A stretch of 64,000 bases of DNA from Lentilactobacillus kefiri (GCF_007989105.1 NZ_BJVK01000008.1:1-64000), one strand, 5' to 3'; positions 7,330 to 16,283 are shown, counted from the first letter of the stretch. A program made the numbers and translations. The notes: generated by a model from the letters alone, not told the origin.

Positions 7330-8637
7330 TTATCGCTGCGGCAATGTATAGTACAGCTTTAATGTATCACCATACTTGGCATTTGTGTTGGCGGAAATTG
7401 TTGCTTGTTTGTTGAAATAATAAATCGGTGTTGTTAATGAACCATCAGCGTTGGTGACCGTTACCCCGGTCAATGACGACAACTTGTTGGGATCTGAGAA
7501 AAGTGCGTTTTCAAAGACCTTTGCCGGAACGGCTCCTTGCGTTTGACTTGAGAAGATTGTCATCTGGGCATCGGTTAAGATTGGATAGGTATTACCTTTC
7601 AACTGCGATGGACTAATCTGCTGGCCGGTATTCGTCAGGTAATATGCAACTGGCGACAAAAAATTAGGCTTTATCGGATCAACGTAAATCAGATAGTCGT
7701 CAGTTCCGATTGTCACATTTGCCGGTTGATTAGTAGGACTTTGGGTACCGCTAATCTTATAACCGGTTGGGACGTTCTTGGTAGCAATGTCAGTTAACTG
7801 AGTAGCGTTTTGAAGAATGTCACCTAATTTGGCACCGTTGCTTAAGCTGGCACCGGCCTTTAAATCAGTTTTCTGGATAATCCAGGTATAAGCACCGACA
7901 GATTGACCGGCAGAATTAACATAGTTGATTTTGACACTATTATCTTTGGTAGCCTGTTGAGAATCCGGTGCACTGACACCCCCGGAATAAACCCAGCCGA
8001 CAATTGCGGAATTCTTATCGTCGGTCACTTTATAATACAAATACTGTTCCCGAGTCTTGACGGCAGCGTCCGTAATCGTAAACGTGTCACCTGGATTGTA
8101 AGTACTCATATCAACTTTTTTGGCTTTATATTGGGACCATTTGGGATCAACCCATAAAGTGTATTTCTTAGGGTTGCTCAGCGTATAGCCGGTCTTTTGC
8201 AGTGGCAGATCGGAATTGCCCATTGTGTTGGCAAGGTTCAAGCCCCCGCCAAAGGTTCCGGTCGTTCGGCCGCCATAAATCCAGCCCCGATAAACACCGT
8301 TAAAAGAAACCACCTTGTAGTAAACTGCGCCACGGTTGGTGGTTGCAACTCGGTAAGCCCGGAAATATTGGCTTGAGTCCTTTGATGAACCATATCGCTG
8401 CAAAGTATATTTTGAAGCAATAATTCGAGCGCCACGAAGGGTCCCAGCCTTTGTGTACAGGGCGTTGGTTCCGTTTGTGGTAACGTTGCGGTTTTGTGGT
8501 GCCGTCTGCATGACTTCATTAGACGTTATTTTAGCGTATGATTTGGCACTGGCATTGCTGGTCAAAAGGCCACTTGCGGCAAACATTGATGCCGCAGCCA
8601 GTCCAAAATAAAATGATTTCTTTAAGTTCAAAATCAT
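7330..8637 (-). CDS. S-layer-like protein (SlpA N-terminal type)
   Basis: A 435-residue secreted protein. Residues 1-32 are a signal peptide ending NASA, followed by KSYA as in the L. brevis-type S-layer proteins. Residues about 45-215 carry two basic wall-binding repeats: NALYTKAG...YFRAYRVATTNRGAVYYKV and TLWVDPKWSQYKAKKV...TREQYLYYKV...GWVY. They resemble the cell-wall-anchoring half of SlpA from the brevis/buchneri lineage. Residues about 225-435 are MucBP-like and not typical of the crystallising half, so this may be an S-layer-associated protein rather than the lattice protein. The start is the ATG behind ATGGGGAG; twelve upstream codons are excluded. The initiation region (ATTTCATGA) is complementary to part of candidate small RNA 1. 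Confidence 0.85.
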   Translation of the reverse strand: MILNLKKSFYFGLAAASMFAASGLLTSNASAKSYAKITSNEVMQTAPQNRNVTTNGTNALYTKAGTLRGARIIASKYTLQRYGSSKDSSQYFRAYRVATTNRGAVYYKVVSFNGVYRGWIYGGRTTGTFGGGLNLANTMGNSDLPLQKTGYTLSNPKKYTLWVDPKWSQYKAKKVDMSTYNPGDTFTITDAAVKTREQYLYYKVTDDKNSAIVGWVYSGGVSAPDSQQATKDNSVKINYVNSAGQSVGAYTWIIQKTDLKAGASLSNGAKLGDILQNATQLTDIATKNVPTGYKISGTQSPTNQPANVTIGTDDYLIYVDPIKPNFLSPVAYYLTNTGQQISPSQLKGNTYPILTDAQMTIFSSQTQGAVPAKVFENALFSDPNKLSSLTGVTVTNADGSLTTPIYYFNKQATISANTNAKYGDTLKLYYTLPQR

Positions 8638-8763
8638 GAAATTCACTCCCCATATTCTTTCTTCGAACAACATATTAATTAAATGTTACCATTTTGAAAT
8701 TTAATATGGTACATTTCTTGACTGAATTAATCAAATCGACTTGAGGTTGTAACGCGGAAGACA

Positions 8764-8793
8764 CAAAAAAGCCGGAGTGAACTCCAGCTTTTA
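8764..8793 (-). terminator. Rho-independent terminator
   Basis: AAAGCTGGAG/CTCCGGCTTT with a TTCA loop and U-run on the minus strand, directly after the stop of the 8800-10758 gene. Confidence 0.9.
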
Positions 8794-8799
8794 TTGAAA

Positions 8800-10758
8800 T
8801 TAATATTTACCTTGAATGACCAATTTCTTGTTGGCGGTGACATAGTAGCCATTTGATAATTGATAACGGCTTGTCAGATTATGACCAACCAACTTCTTAA
8901 CTTTCAAATGAGTGCCCTTCTTGTATGACTTGGTTTTACCAGTCAAATTCTTATTCTTGTAAGTGTGGACACCCTTCTTGGAAATAACGGTAATTGTCTT
9001 ATTCTTTGGAATTGATTTGTAGTAAACATTGACGACATATTTCCGGTTGGCAGTGATATAGCCAACTTTGCCGGCAGTCTTCTGATGGTGGTTAACATCC
9101 CGAACTTTATATCTCAAAGCCCCACCGTTTGAACGATCATACCCAATGATGACAAACATTGGCCGGTTTGTTCTAGCTGCTTTGGGATATGTGGCAATTC
9201 GCTGTGACTTCCTAAAGGTCGCATGCTTGTACATATAAAGCTTCTTGGTTGCGTATACCGCTGAACCTTTAACTGCAGCGTAGTTTGGTAAACCTGTGCT
9301 GCCATTCCCATTGGTTGGAGTCGTTGGATTCCAGTTAGGGTTGCTTGGCGTTGGTGTAGGTGTTGGATTTGTCGTCGGATTTACAGTCTTACCGCCATTA
9401 TTGCTTCTTCCTGGAACAGTGACCTGAATCGTCTTACTAATCGTCCGCTTTACAGAATCTGAGTAAACTGCTTCATAAGTGTATGTCACATTATAAACTC
9501 CGGGTGTACTGGTATTCAAAGTACCATCAGCATTGATCCGGCCATTATTAGACGTTACTTTCACATTATCTTTAGTAACCGGAATTTTGGATGTATCAGA
9601 ATTATCTTCCTGTTTAGGATCATAGAGGGTTACATGATCTAGTGGATTCCATTTTGCACCTTGATTAACCGTCGCATTATCAGCAACTAAAACCTTAACG
9701 ACCTGCCAATTAATACCGCCAATTCCATTATTAGCCATAATTTTACGTGCATATTTGAAATAATCAGGATTTGAAATGTCGCTTATTCCACCGCCCAAAC
9801 GTGCAGTGAATGTTTCATAGGTTAACAGATTATTGTAACGCCAGACAGGTGCATAGTCTTTTGTCTGCAACATATCCCAGAATTTTTGTCCATTGTTAGC
9901 GTTCATCTTATCGCCAACCACTCGGTATTCCTTATTCACAAACAATGTTGAGCCATCACTTGTGCCTAATCCGCGATAAAAGTTATCAGTTTCAATATCA
10001 TTGCTGAAATTGAATTCAGGCATCAATGATTGAACGTCCGTAGCTTGTTGGTAATAGCCATCTTTATCTTTATAGGTGACAAGATACTGTCCCTTCATAA
10101 AGTCGGGATACGTTGTGACATCTATCGGCATTCCTATCTGAAAATTGAGCGTTGTCCCATCAAATTGCCAGTTATTTTCTCGAACCGGATAATTTTCATT
10201 AAACTGTGCGTCTTCGCCTTTGACGTATTCCATTGGAACTGAAACGTCAATCGACTGTTGAGGCTTCAAGGTACCATTAATGACAATATTACTATTACCA
10301 TATGGCGTCGTAATATTGAATTGACTTGGAGAATTTGCTCCCGTAATCACAGCAGATTGCGCAGGATCACCAACTGGGAGAAATGGTGCAGAGCCACTGG
10401 TTAAGTCCTTGGGAAATCTCAAAAACTGTGCAACCGATATATCTGCTCCACCAGAAGGATTACTATTTTTCAGATATAAATGTTCATAAAAATATGGATT
10501 GTTTCTTAACGGCCAAGCATCATTGCTAATAATTGTACCTACGGGGGAGCCGCTGAAGTTTGAATTCTCTCCTCCAACAGAAATATACACTGCGTGTTCC
10601 AAACCATTCTGGTACTTAGCTGGCGTAGTGTATCTGGTACCACCGTTATAAAGAATCGAAGCTGCGTGTACACCCCCAGTAAAAGTAAATAGACCTATGA
10701 TTCCAAATGCCATCATTAACAACAGATATTTGATCCGTTTGCGAATACTTTTTGACAT
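8800..10758 (-). CDS. Large secreted surface protein with C-terminal DUF5776-type module
   Basis: A 652-residue exported protein. Three ATG codons follow one another after TTGAGGGGGT; the third gives the best spacing (7 bases). Signal peptide to about residue 32 (GVHA). Residues about 35-385 are an unrecognised beta-rich ectodomain. Residues about 390-465 form an Ig-like segment (VTYTYEAVY). A Pro/Thr/Asn linker (TPTPTPSNPNW) precedes the C-terminal basic module of about 165 residues, highly similar to that of the 26-1825 protein (LPNYAA...YKVRDVNHHQKT...GYITANRKYV). There is no sortase motif. Its ribosome site ATATTGAGGGGGTAT is complementary over 11 contiguous bases, plus three more after a bulge, to both candidate small RNAs at 4161-4506. 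Confidence 0.87.
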   Translation of the reverse strand: MSKSIRKRIKYLLLMMAFGIIGLFTFTGGVHAASILYNGGTRYTTPAKYQNGLEHAVYISVGGENSNFSGSPVGTIISNDAWPLRNNPYFYEHLYLKNSNPSGGADISVAQFLRFPKDLTSGSAPFLPVGDPAQSAVITGANSPSQFNITTPYGNSNIVINGTLKPQQSIDVSVPMEYVKGEDAQFNENYPVRENNWQFDGTTLNFQIGMPIDVTTYPDFMKGQYLVTYKDKDGYYQQATDVQSLMPEFNFSNDIETDNFYRGLGTSDGSTLFVNKEYRVVGDKMNANNGQKFWDMLQTKDYAPVWRYNNLLTYETFTARLGGGISDISNPDYFKYARKIMANNGIGGINWQVVKVLVADNATVNQGAKWNPLDHVTLYDPKQEDNSDTSKIPVTKDNVKVTSNNGRINADGTLNTSTPGVYNVTYTYEAVYSDSVKRTISKTIQVTVPGRSNNGGKTVNPTTNPTPTPTPSNPNWNPTTPTNGNGSTGLPNYAAVKGSAVYATKKLYMYKHATFRKSQRIATYPKAARTNRPMFVIIGYDRSNGGALRYKVRDVNHHQKTAGKVGYITANRKYVVNVYYKSIPKNKTITVISKKGVHTYKNKNLTGKTKSYKKGTHLKVKKLVGHNLTSRYQLSNGYYVTANKKLVIQGKY

Positions 10759-10857
10759 CATCATACCCCCTCAATATAACCATTTTAATTCTGTTTTATT
10801 TACCTCTTAATTATACCAGTGGGCACTCAGCAAACGCTAAATTTATGTCCAAATAAA

Positions 10858-10888
10858 ATAAAAAAGCATCCCACCCAGGAATGCTTAA
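10858..10888 (-). terminator. Rho-independent terminator
   Basis: AAGCATTCC/GGGATGCTT stem with TTTTTTATTTT on the minus strand, after the MFS gene. Confidence 0.85.
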
Positions 10889-10896
10889 ACAAACAT

Positions 10897-12120
10897 TTAT
10901 TTTGAATGATTGACGACTTCAACGTGGTCTTTTTTGTAAGCCACAATGACAACCCCAATGTTAATCAAAACCAGGATGGCGGTCATCAGAAATACATAAC
11001 GATAATCCAAAATTCCGGCGACCCCGGATGCCAACATTGGTCCAATCACGGCACCCATCGCTTGGAACGACTGATTATAACTGAAGATCCGGCTGACTGA
11101 TCTCGACGGAGCTTCCAAGGTCATAACGGTTTGAGTGATTGGCAGAAGTGCCGCATTGGCAAGGCCAATCATGAATCGAAGAATTCCCAACATTAAAACG
11201 GTGGTAACGAAGAACATTGGGAAGTACACGACTACGGAGAAAATCAGACCAACAAGTAAAATTTTCTCTGGGCCAATATGATCCCCCAGCCTTCCAAGCG
11301 AAGGGGCAACCAATATTGTCGCAATACCAGGCAGTGCCGCAATCACACCACTTGTAAAGGCAACGTTCCCATGATCGTGCATCAACTCTTTAACAAACAA
11401 ACTGATGATTGGGTTAATTGAAGTCGTAGCGGCCATGATGAGCATTGAAGAAATGATCATTGCCCAGACAACCCGTTTATGCTGGATCCCCTTAAAGGCA
11501 TCTCTTAATCCTGTCTTGGCACCCTTCTTAACGGGTGTGAAGTCTTCTTTAACGAAGAACAGTGTCGACATTGATGCCAAGAACATCATGAATCCAAACA
11601 TGTAAAATAGCAGTCGATAACCAAAGATTCCCGACAGATACCCACCGATAATTGGACCAACCAGCTGACCACCGACATTTCCAGTCGTCAAAGTACCCAT
11701 TGTCTTCCCGCTATCTTGGGTGGGTACCTCACTGGCAATCAGTGCGTATGCATTATTAATGTAACCAGAGAAGGTTCCCTGGATAAACCGGATAATGATC
11801 AGGAACCACACATTAGGCGACAAGCCGGTTAGCGTCGCACTAATCGTCATCCCGATAGCCGCCCGCAACAGCATCGGCTTTCTTCCAGTCTTATCAGCCA
11901 AGTTCCCCCACAAAGGCGAAACGATGGCCTGACTTAAAAAGACTCCTGAGAATGCCAGTCCGGCATACAGCGTTAATTCCCACTTGGGGAAGTGCCCCAT
12001 TGTACTGATAAACAATGGAAGAAACGGCATTGACATACTCGCTCCGGCACCCGTGGCAAAGTTACCGAACCAAAGTGCCCACAAGTTTTTCCTCCATTGC
12101 GGTGTTACAGATTTTGTCAT
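10897..12120 (-). CDS. MFS multidrug-efflux-type transporter
   Basis: A 407-residue inner-membrane protein with about 12 transmembrane segments of the DHA1 group (MdtG/PmrA-like). Motif A appears in the first cytoplasmic loop as GNLADKTGRKP (residues 72-82). The drug:H+ antiport motif C region is around GNVGGQLVGPIIGGY (about 147-161), and the second-half motif A is GRLGDHIGP. Substrates are probably hydrophobic drugs or toxins. The ATG is preceded by AAGGGTC at rather long spacing (about 12 bases), so the start could be slightly different. It stands alone, flanked by terminators. Confidence 0.85.
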   Translation of the reverse strand: MTKSVTPQWRKNLWALWFGNFATGAGASMSMPFLPLFISTMGHFPKWELTLYAGLAFSGVFLSQAIVSPLWGNLADKTGRKPMLLRAAIGMTISATLTGLSPNVWFLIIIRFIQGTFSGYINNAYALIASEVPTQDSGKTMGTLTTGNVGGQLVGPIIGGYLSGIFGYRLLFYMFGFMMFLASMSTLFFVKEDFTPVKKGAKTGLRDAFKGIQHKRVVWAMIISSMLIMAATTSINPIISLFVKELMHDHGNVAFTSGVIAALPGIATILVAPSLGRLGDHIGPEKILLVGLIFSVVVYFPMFFVTTVLMLGILRFMIGLANAALLPITQTVMTLEAPSRSVSRIFSYNQSFQAMGAVIGPMLASGVAGILDYRYVFLMTAILVLINIGVVIVAYKKDHVEVVNHSK

Positions 12121-12213
12121 GATTTTTCAAGACCCTTACTAAATTCGAATTTTAGATACAAAATTCATTATAGCTATTCATGTTGTATATGGCAATTATC
12201 AATTAGCGGACAA

Positions 12214-12256
12214 ACAAAGCCGCCAGAAATCATATGCGAATTTCCGGCGGCTTTAA
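12214..12256 (-). terminator. Bidirectional terminator
   Basis: AAAGCCGCC (12216-12224) pairs with GGCGGCTTT (near 12246-12254). It ends the 12276-12926 gene. Confidence 0.8.
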
Positions 12257-12275
12257 TTAATCATTTATGCGGTCA

Positions 12276-12926
12276 TTATTGGAAATCAGTACCAACTTTA
12301 TTATTGGCTTCCGTTGTGTTATCCATGTACGTCTGATAGTTCCCATTGGGGTCGGTAACTAACTGATAATAAGATTTAATATCATCATATAATTGCTTTC
12401 GATTTTCAAAATCTGAGGAATAGTCAGAAGCATTTTGCGCCAAATCGTCAAATAAATTGTCGAGCTTTTCTTTTTTGTCTTGCAGTTTTGTCAATCTACC
12501 AGATTCAGTCCATTGTTCGAATAAAGCTTCTAACGCCTTGTTGAAATCAGTATATGTTGCGCCATTTACAGTCACATAATCATCATAAATAGCGGAATTC
12601 CAGACTTTTGTCGTCTTGTTATTCATTGTCTCCAACTCATCAGCAATTTCATATGCCAAAGGTTGAAACTCGTTAAGCGTATCTTGATAAGAATCCTCGT
12701 CATCTTCATCGGTGCTTTCTTCAGATTCATCATCCTCATTAGACATGTCCTCAGAATCAGACATTGAATTATCTACAACCTGTGGTTCAGATGCATATTC
12801 ATGCCGATTAACTACCTCGGTAATTCCCGCGATTCCAAAAGCCATTACGGCAACAATCAGAACCGTCACACCAATTTTAATTTCTTTTGGGCTTCCAGAT
12901 TTTATCCAACTAATAATTCTCTTCAT
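12276..12926 (-). CDS. Membrane-anchored acidic protein of unknown function
   Basis: A 216-residue protein with one transmembrane segment (about 17-38), then a strongly acidic Ser/Asp/Glu linker (about 50-80, SDSEDMSNEDDESEES) and an extracellular helical domain (about 85-216) with heptad-like spacing (LQDKKEKLDNLFDDL). GGAGG precedes the ATG. The ordering of anchor, acidic spacer and coiled-coil domain resembles small surface proteins annotated as hypothetical in lactobacilli. I do not recognise a family. It is monocistronic. Confidence 0.8.
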   Translation of the reverse strand: MKRIISWIKSGSPKEIKIGVTVLIVAVMAFGIAGITEVVNRHEYASEPQVVDNSMSDSEDMSNEDDESEESTDEDDEDSYQDTLNEFQPLAYEIADELETMNNKTTKVWNSAIYDDYVTVNGATYTDFNKALEALFEQWTESGRLTKLQDKKEKLDNLFDDLAQNASDYSSDFENRKQLYDDIKSYYQLVTDPNGNYQTYMDNTTEANNKVGTDFQ

Positions 12927-13220
12927 TCAATGATCCTCCAACAATAAAATATATGTCCCCTCAGAACATCTATCACGTTAATAACGTCAGTCTACATAAT
13001 TACTCTTTACCAAATACTTGTGGGGGTCATTGAAGCTGTTTATTGTATTTGTGTAAATTTCACCAGCATATGTATAAACTGATTCTAAGCAGAACAGTAA
13101 CTATTGTACGTGATTGCATGCACCCACTCAACTGTTAATTTAAATTCGTGAATACTTCCACAGCAGCTGGTATTGTCCTGAATGGTATAATGTACGCAAA
13201 ATATTTTAAGGAGAATTCGA

Positions 13221-13667
13221 ATGGACAAATTAGATCGCAAAATTTTAAACATCATTCAAGAAGACGGCCGGGCTTCTGTCAAAAGCATCGCTGAAAAATG
13301 TTTCATTTCAGCTCCCTCGGCGTCCGTCCGTTTGCAGAATCTTGAAAGTCACGGTTTCATTAATGGCTACACTGCCAACGTGAACTATGAAAAGCTGGGC
13401 TATCTCATCAAAGCATTTGTTCGAATCGATGTCAGCTATGTTGAAATGCCCAAGTTCGTCGAATTCATTTCGAAGATTCCCAACGTGGTGGAATGTAACT
13501 ATATTACTGGGGATGCATCGGTTCAGTTAAAGGTCTTCTATAAGACTATGACTGAACTGAATGAATTCAATGCTTCTCTGAAAGACTTTGGTTACAGTCA
13601 TACAAACGTTACTTTTACAACGAATATCGGGCCCCGGCCACTCAAGTTACCTGAAGATGACAAGTAA
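13221..13667 (+). CDS. Lrp/AsnC-family transcriptional regulator
   Basis: A 148-residue DNA-binding protein. Residues 1-60 are the Lrp-type winged helix (LDRKILNIIQEDGRAS... SAPSASVRLQNLESHGFI). Residues about 65-140 are the RAM ligand-binding/oligomerisation domain. TATAAT at 13186-13191 with an upstream TGG (extended -10) is the likely promoter, and AAGGAGAATTCGA precedes the ATG. The next gene is an amino-acid permease in the same direction, with an 18-bp palindrome in its promoter, so control of that permease is likely. The effector amino acid is unknown. Confidence 0.92.
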   Translation: MDKLDRKILNIIQEDGRASVKSIAEKCFISAPSASVRLQNLESHGFINGYTANVNYEKLGYLIKAFVRIDVSYVEMPKFVEFISKIPNVVECNYITGDASVQLKVFYKTMTELNEFNASLKDFGYSHTNVTFTTNIGPRPLKLPEDDK

Positions 13668-13805
13668 GAACAACTTGAAAAAAGTTTTTTATTTTCATAG
13701 GCAAATTGGTACTTCTGCCTTATTTTCATGAAAAAATAATCAAAATCACAAAATGATGTGAAAACTTCCTCCCAAAACCATCGAAATCGCACACGGTGGT
13801 GTTAG

Positions 13806-13837
13806 TATAATGGCAAATTAATTAGAGGCCTCTAATT
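13806..13837 (+). promoter_or_regulatory. Permease promoter with 18-bp palindromic operator
   Basis: TATAAT at 13806-13811 is followed after eight bases by AATTAGAGGCCTCTAATT, a perfect 18-bp palindrome (13820-13837) centred near the expected transcription start. It is a probable operator for the adjacent Lrp-type regulator, though an RNA hairpin role is not excluded. Confidence 0.6.
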
Positions 13838-13870
13838 GAGTTAACCATTTTACAGAGAGGAAGATTTTTA

Positions 13871-15271
13871 ATGCAAAAAAATGAAGTAACCGAAAATGCC
13901 GACGGCACGATGCGCTCATTAAGCAATCGCAACGTCCAAATGATCGCAATCGGAGGCACGATTGGAACTGGGCTGTTCTTAGGTTCAGGAACAACCATTA
14001 GTAAAACCGGTCCATCAATATTATTAGTTTATTTAGTTTTAGGTATCTTTTTCTTCTTAATGATGCGGGCAATTGGTGAAATGCTTTATTCCGATCCATC
14101 ACAACACACCTTTGTTTTCTTCATCACCCGTTATCTTGGACCGACAGTCGGTCACTTTACCGGCTGGACTTACTGGTTGGGCCTATCGTTTTGTGCGATG
14201 GCTGAAATCACTGCCATCTCTACATACGTTCAATTTTGGTTTCCAAACATTCCATCGTGGATTATCCAATTAGTCTTCTTGGGAACTTTGGCATGTGTCA
14301 ACTTAATTGCCGCAAAGGTCTTTGGTGAAGCCGAATTCTGGTTCGCCCTCATCAAAATCGTTGCCATTCTGGCATTGATTGCGACCGGTGTCTTTATGAT
14401 GTTCAGTCATTCAGTAACCCCACTTGGCCATGCTTCAGTTCAAAACATTTTCCAGAACTTCAGCATGTTCCCACACGGCGGCTTAAGCTTCATTTCAGCC
14501 TTTCCAATGGTTTTCTTCGCCTTTCAAGGAATCGAATTTGTTTCAATCACCATTGGTGAAGCCGAAACGCCACATCGAATTATCAAAAAAGCCGTTAATG
14601 AAACGCTGCTCAAAATTTTAATCTTCTATTTTGGTGCCCTGATCGTTATCATGGGAATCATTCCTTGGACTCATTTGACTCCTGCCAGCAGCCCATTCGT
14701 TCAAGTATTCAAGCTGGCCGGATTCCCTGCAGCAGCTGCCATTATTAACTTTGTTGTTTTGACATCTGCTTCATCTTCATTAAACAGTTTTATCTTCTCA
14801 GCCGGTCGCCATTTCTACCAGCTCGCAACAGAAACCCCAAAGGACAGCTTCATGAATCGCCATTTCGCCAAGATCTCCAAGAATGGTGTACCTGCCGCTG
14901 CCATCACCTTTTCCGCTCTGTGCCTTCTCATCACACCACTGATGAGCTTAACCAATGCCACCGCGTCAGTCTTTACCATCGTCGCTGGTTCATCAAACGA
15001 CATGTACATCATCGTGTATGCCTTGGCAATGATTGCTCACCGGAAATATCGTGAATCAAGTGACTTTCTGCCGGATGGCTTTAAGATGCTATGGTACAAT
15101 TTCACCAGCCCACTGACAATCGCCTTCTTCGCTATTATCTTCGTCACATTGTTCTTCATCCCTGAAGACATTATCGGAGCTGTCGGTGCCATCGTTTGGA
15201 CCATTGTTTTTGGTGGTGTTACCTACCTGCATCAACGCAGTATGGCACTTGCCAATGCTGACAACAATTAA
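13871..15271 (+). CDS. APC-superfamily amino-acid permease (AAT family)
   Basis: A 466-residue membrane protein with about 12 transmembrane segments. The first segment carries the substrate-binding GGTIGTGLFLGSG (residues 28-40), typical of the amino acid transporter family that includes CycA, LysP and GabP. The later segments FFAFQGIEFVSITIGEAETPHR fit segment 6 of the same family. Glycine, serine or alanine-type transport is plausible given similarity to CycA-like proteins, but the substrate is not assignable. AGAGAGGAAG precedes the ATG. The gene probably responds to the Lrp regulator just upstream. Confidence 0.9.
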   Translation: MQKNEVTENADGTMRSLSNRNVQMIAIGGTIGTGLFLGSGTTISKTGPSILLVYLVLGIFFFLMMRAIGEMLYSDPSQHTFVFFITRYLGPTVGHFTGWTYWLGLSFCAMAEITAISTYVQFWFPNIPSWIIQLVFLGTLACVNLIAAKVFGEAEFWFALIKIVAILALIATGVFMMFSHSVTPLGHASVQNIFQNFSMFPHGGLSFISAFPMVFFAFQGIEFVSITIGEAETPHRIIKKAVNETLLKILIFYFGALIVIMGIIPWTHLTPASSPFVQVFKLAGFPAAAAIINFVVLTSASSSLNSFIFSAGRHFYQLATETPKDSFMNRHFAKISKNGVPAAAITFSALCLLITPLMSLTNATASVFTIVAGSSNDMYIIVYALAMIAHRKYRESSDFLPDGFKMLWYNFTSPLTIAFFAIIFVTLFFIPEDIIGAVGAIVWTIVFGGVTYLHQRSMALANADNN

Positions 15272-15380
15272 CAAAGTCAGCTGGAAATAACAAATTTCTG
15301 AAATTTTAATCCGCTTTTACCGTGTTGTGCTATGCTGAATTTGTTCCAAAAAACTGTATTATTTATTGGAGGAAATCAGC

Positions 15381-15803
15381 GTGAAGATACGTAAAATCTT
15401 TGTTGGGGTTATCGCAAGTTTGTTGTTGCTGTTTAGCGGGATGTTCTTAGTCCACTCTACTCAAGCAGCAGTTCATTATGGGACACCAGCTGCATTACAT
15501 GGCAAATGGAAGTCCAGTTATATTAGTGGATCCGGTCGATTTAAAGGCCACAGCACATTAAGTATTCGCGGCCACCATGTAACTTATAACGATGTCCATG
15601 GCATTCGTCGGGAATCAATTTTCAAAACCAAGTATTCAAAGTCCGGCCGAATCTACACTATTGTTGGTCGAATGTATGATAACGCCCCAGCTAGTGGGAT
15701 TAAAAAGGCCATGAAAATCAAAGTCTACAATCATCACAAGATTTATTTCAAATTACTCGGTCAACACTCACATAGTTTAAACCGCGTTTACACGAGATAT
15801 TAA
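15381..15803 (+). CDS. Small secreted protein, distant paralogue 3
   Basis: A 140-residue protein. The start is the GTG at 15381, behind TTGGAGGAAATCAGC; an upstream TTG would overlap this ribosome site. A signal peptide ends TQAA at about residue 30. The mature N-terminus YGTPAALHGKWKSS matches the motif found in the 2115 and 2682 products (TTPVALRGTW, TTPTSVRGAW), and the rest is likewise basic and rich in His, Ser and Tyr. It thus belongs to the same family but sits 12 kb away. Function unknown. Confidence 0.82.
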   Translation: MKIRKIFVGVIASLLLLFSGMFLVHSTQAAVHYGTPAALHGKWKSSYISGSGRFKGHSTLSIRGHHVTYNDVHGIRRESIFKTKYSKSGRIYTIVGRMYDNAPASGIKKAMKIKVYNHHKIYFKLLGQHSHSLNRVYTRY

Positions 15804-15823
15804 AGTTAAATAGCATCATAATA

Positions 15824-15853
15824 AAAATTCGCTCGTATTGAGCGGATTTTTTT
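15824..15853 (+). terminator. Rho-independent terminator
   Basis: AATTCGCTC/GAGCGGATT stem with GTATT loop followed by seven T. Shared by convergent genes. Confidence 0.85.
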
Positions 15854-15861
15854 GTGCGTTC

Positions 15862-16245
15862 TTAGCTGGTCATCCCCATAACCAAGCCGGCCACATATGA
15901 AATTAACCAAAACATCCAGACAACCAAGCTAAACTTGTGGAAATTGGTTTTGGACTTCTGACTGCCCACCCCAAGCACATACGCTGCCCAAAGAAAATGA
16001 AATGCCATCAGGACAATTGCCGCAACGCCGGTGACCAGATGTAAAGCAGGCGTGGCAGCGCTGGATGAGCTGGCAATCGAAGACATGATCGTTGTTCCGG
16101 TAGTATCAAATACCAATCCCATGCCAAAGAACAGAATTTGCTTGAGTCTGAGAGAACCGGCCTTTCGTTCCGAGAAAACGCCGATTGTATAAAAGACCAG
16201 TGCCAGGGAAATAGTGATGATTGCCGCAATTAATTTGATGTTCAT
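15862..16245 (-). CDS. HsmA/TIGR03987-like small membrane protein
   Basis: A 127-residue polytopic membrane protein with four predicted segments (about 4-22, 38-58, 73-95, 104-124). The sequence around FYTIGVFSERKAG and HLVTGVAAIVLMAFHFLWA matches my memory of the HsmA/TIGR03987 family of about 130 residues, whose function is unknown. The start is the ATG behind GGAGGAAC; five upstream codons are excluded. Two TetR-type operators lie in its promoter, so it is probably inducible. No TetR gene is adjacent. Confidence 0.75.
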   Translation of the reverse strand: MNIKLIAAIITISLALVFYTIGVFSERKAGSLRLKQILFFGMGLVFDTTGTTIMSSIASSSSAATPALHLVTGVAAIVLMAFHFLWAAYVLGVGSQKSKTNFHKFSLVVWMFWLISYVAGLVMGMTS

Positions 16246-16283
16246 AATTTGTTCCTCCATTATTATTAAAATGATTTTTCATT

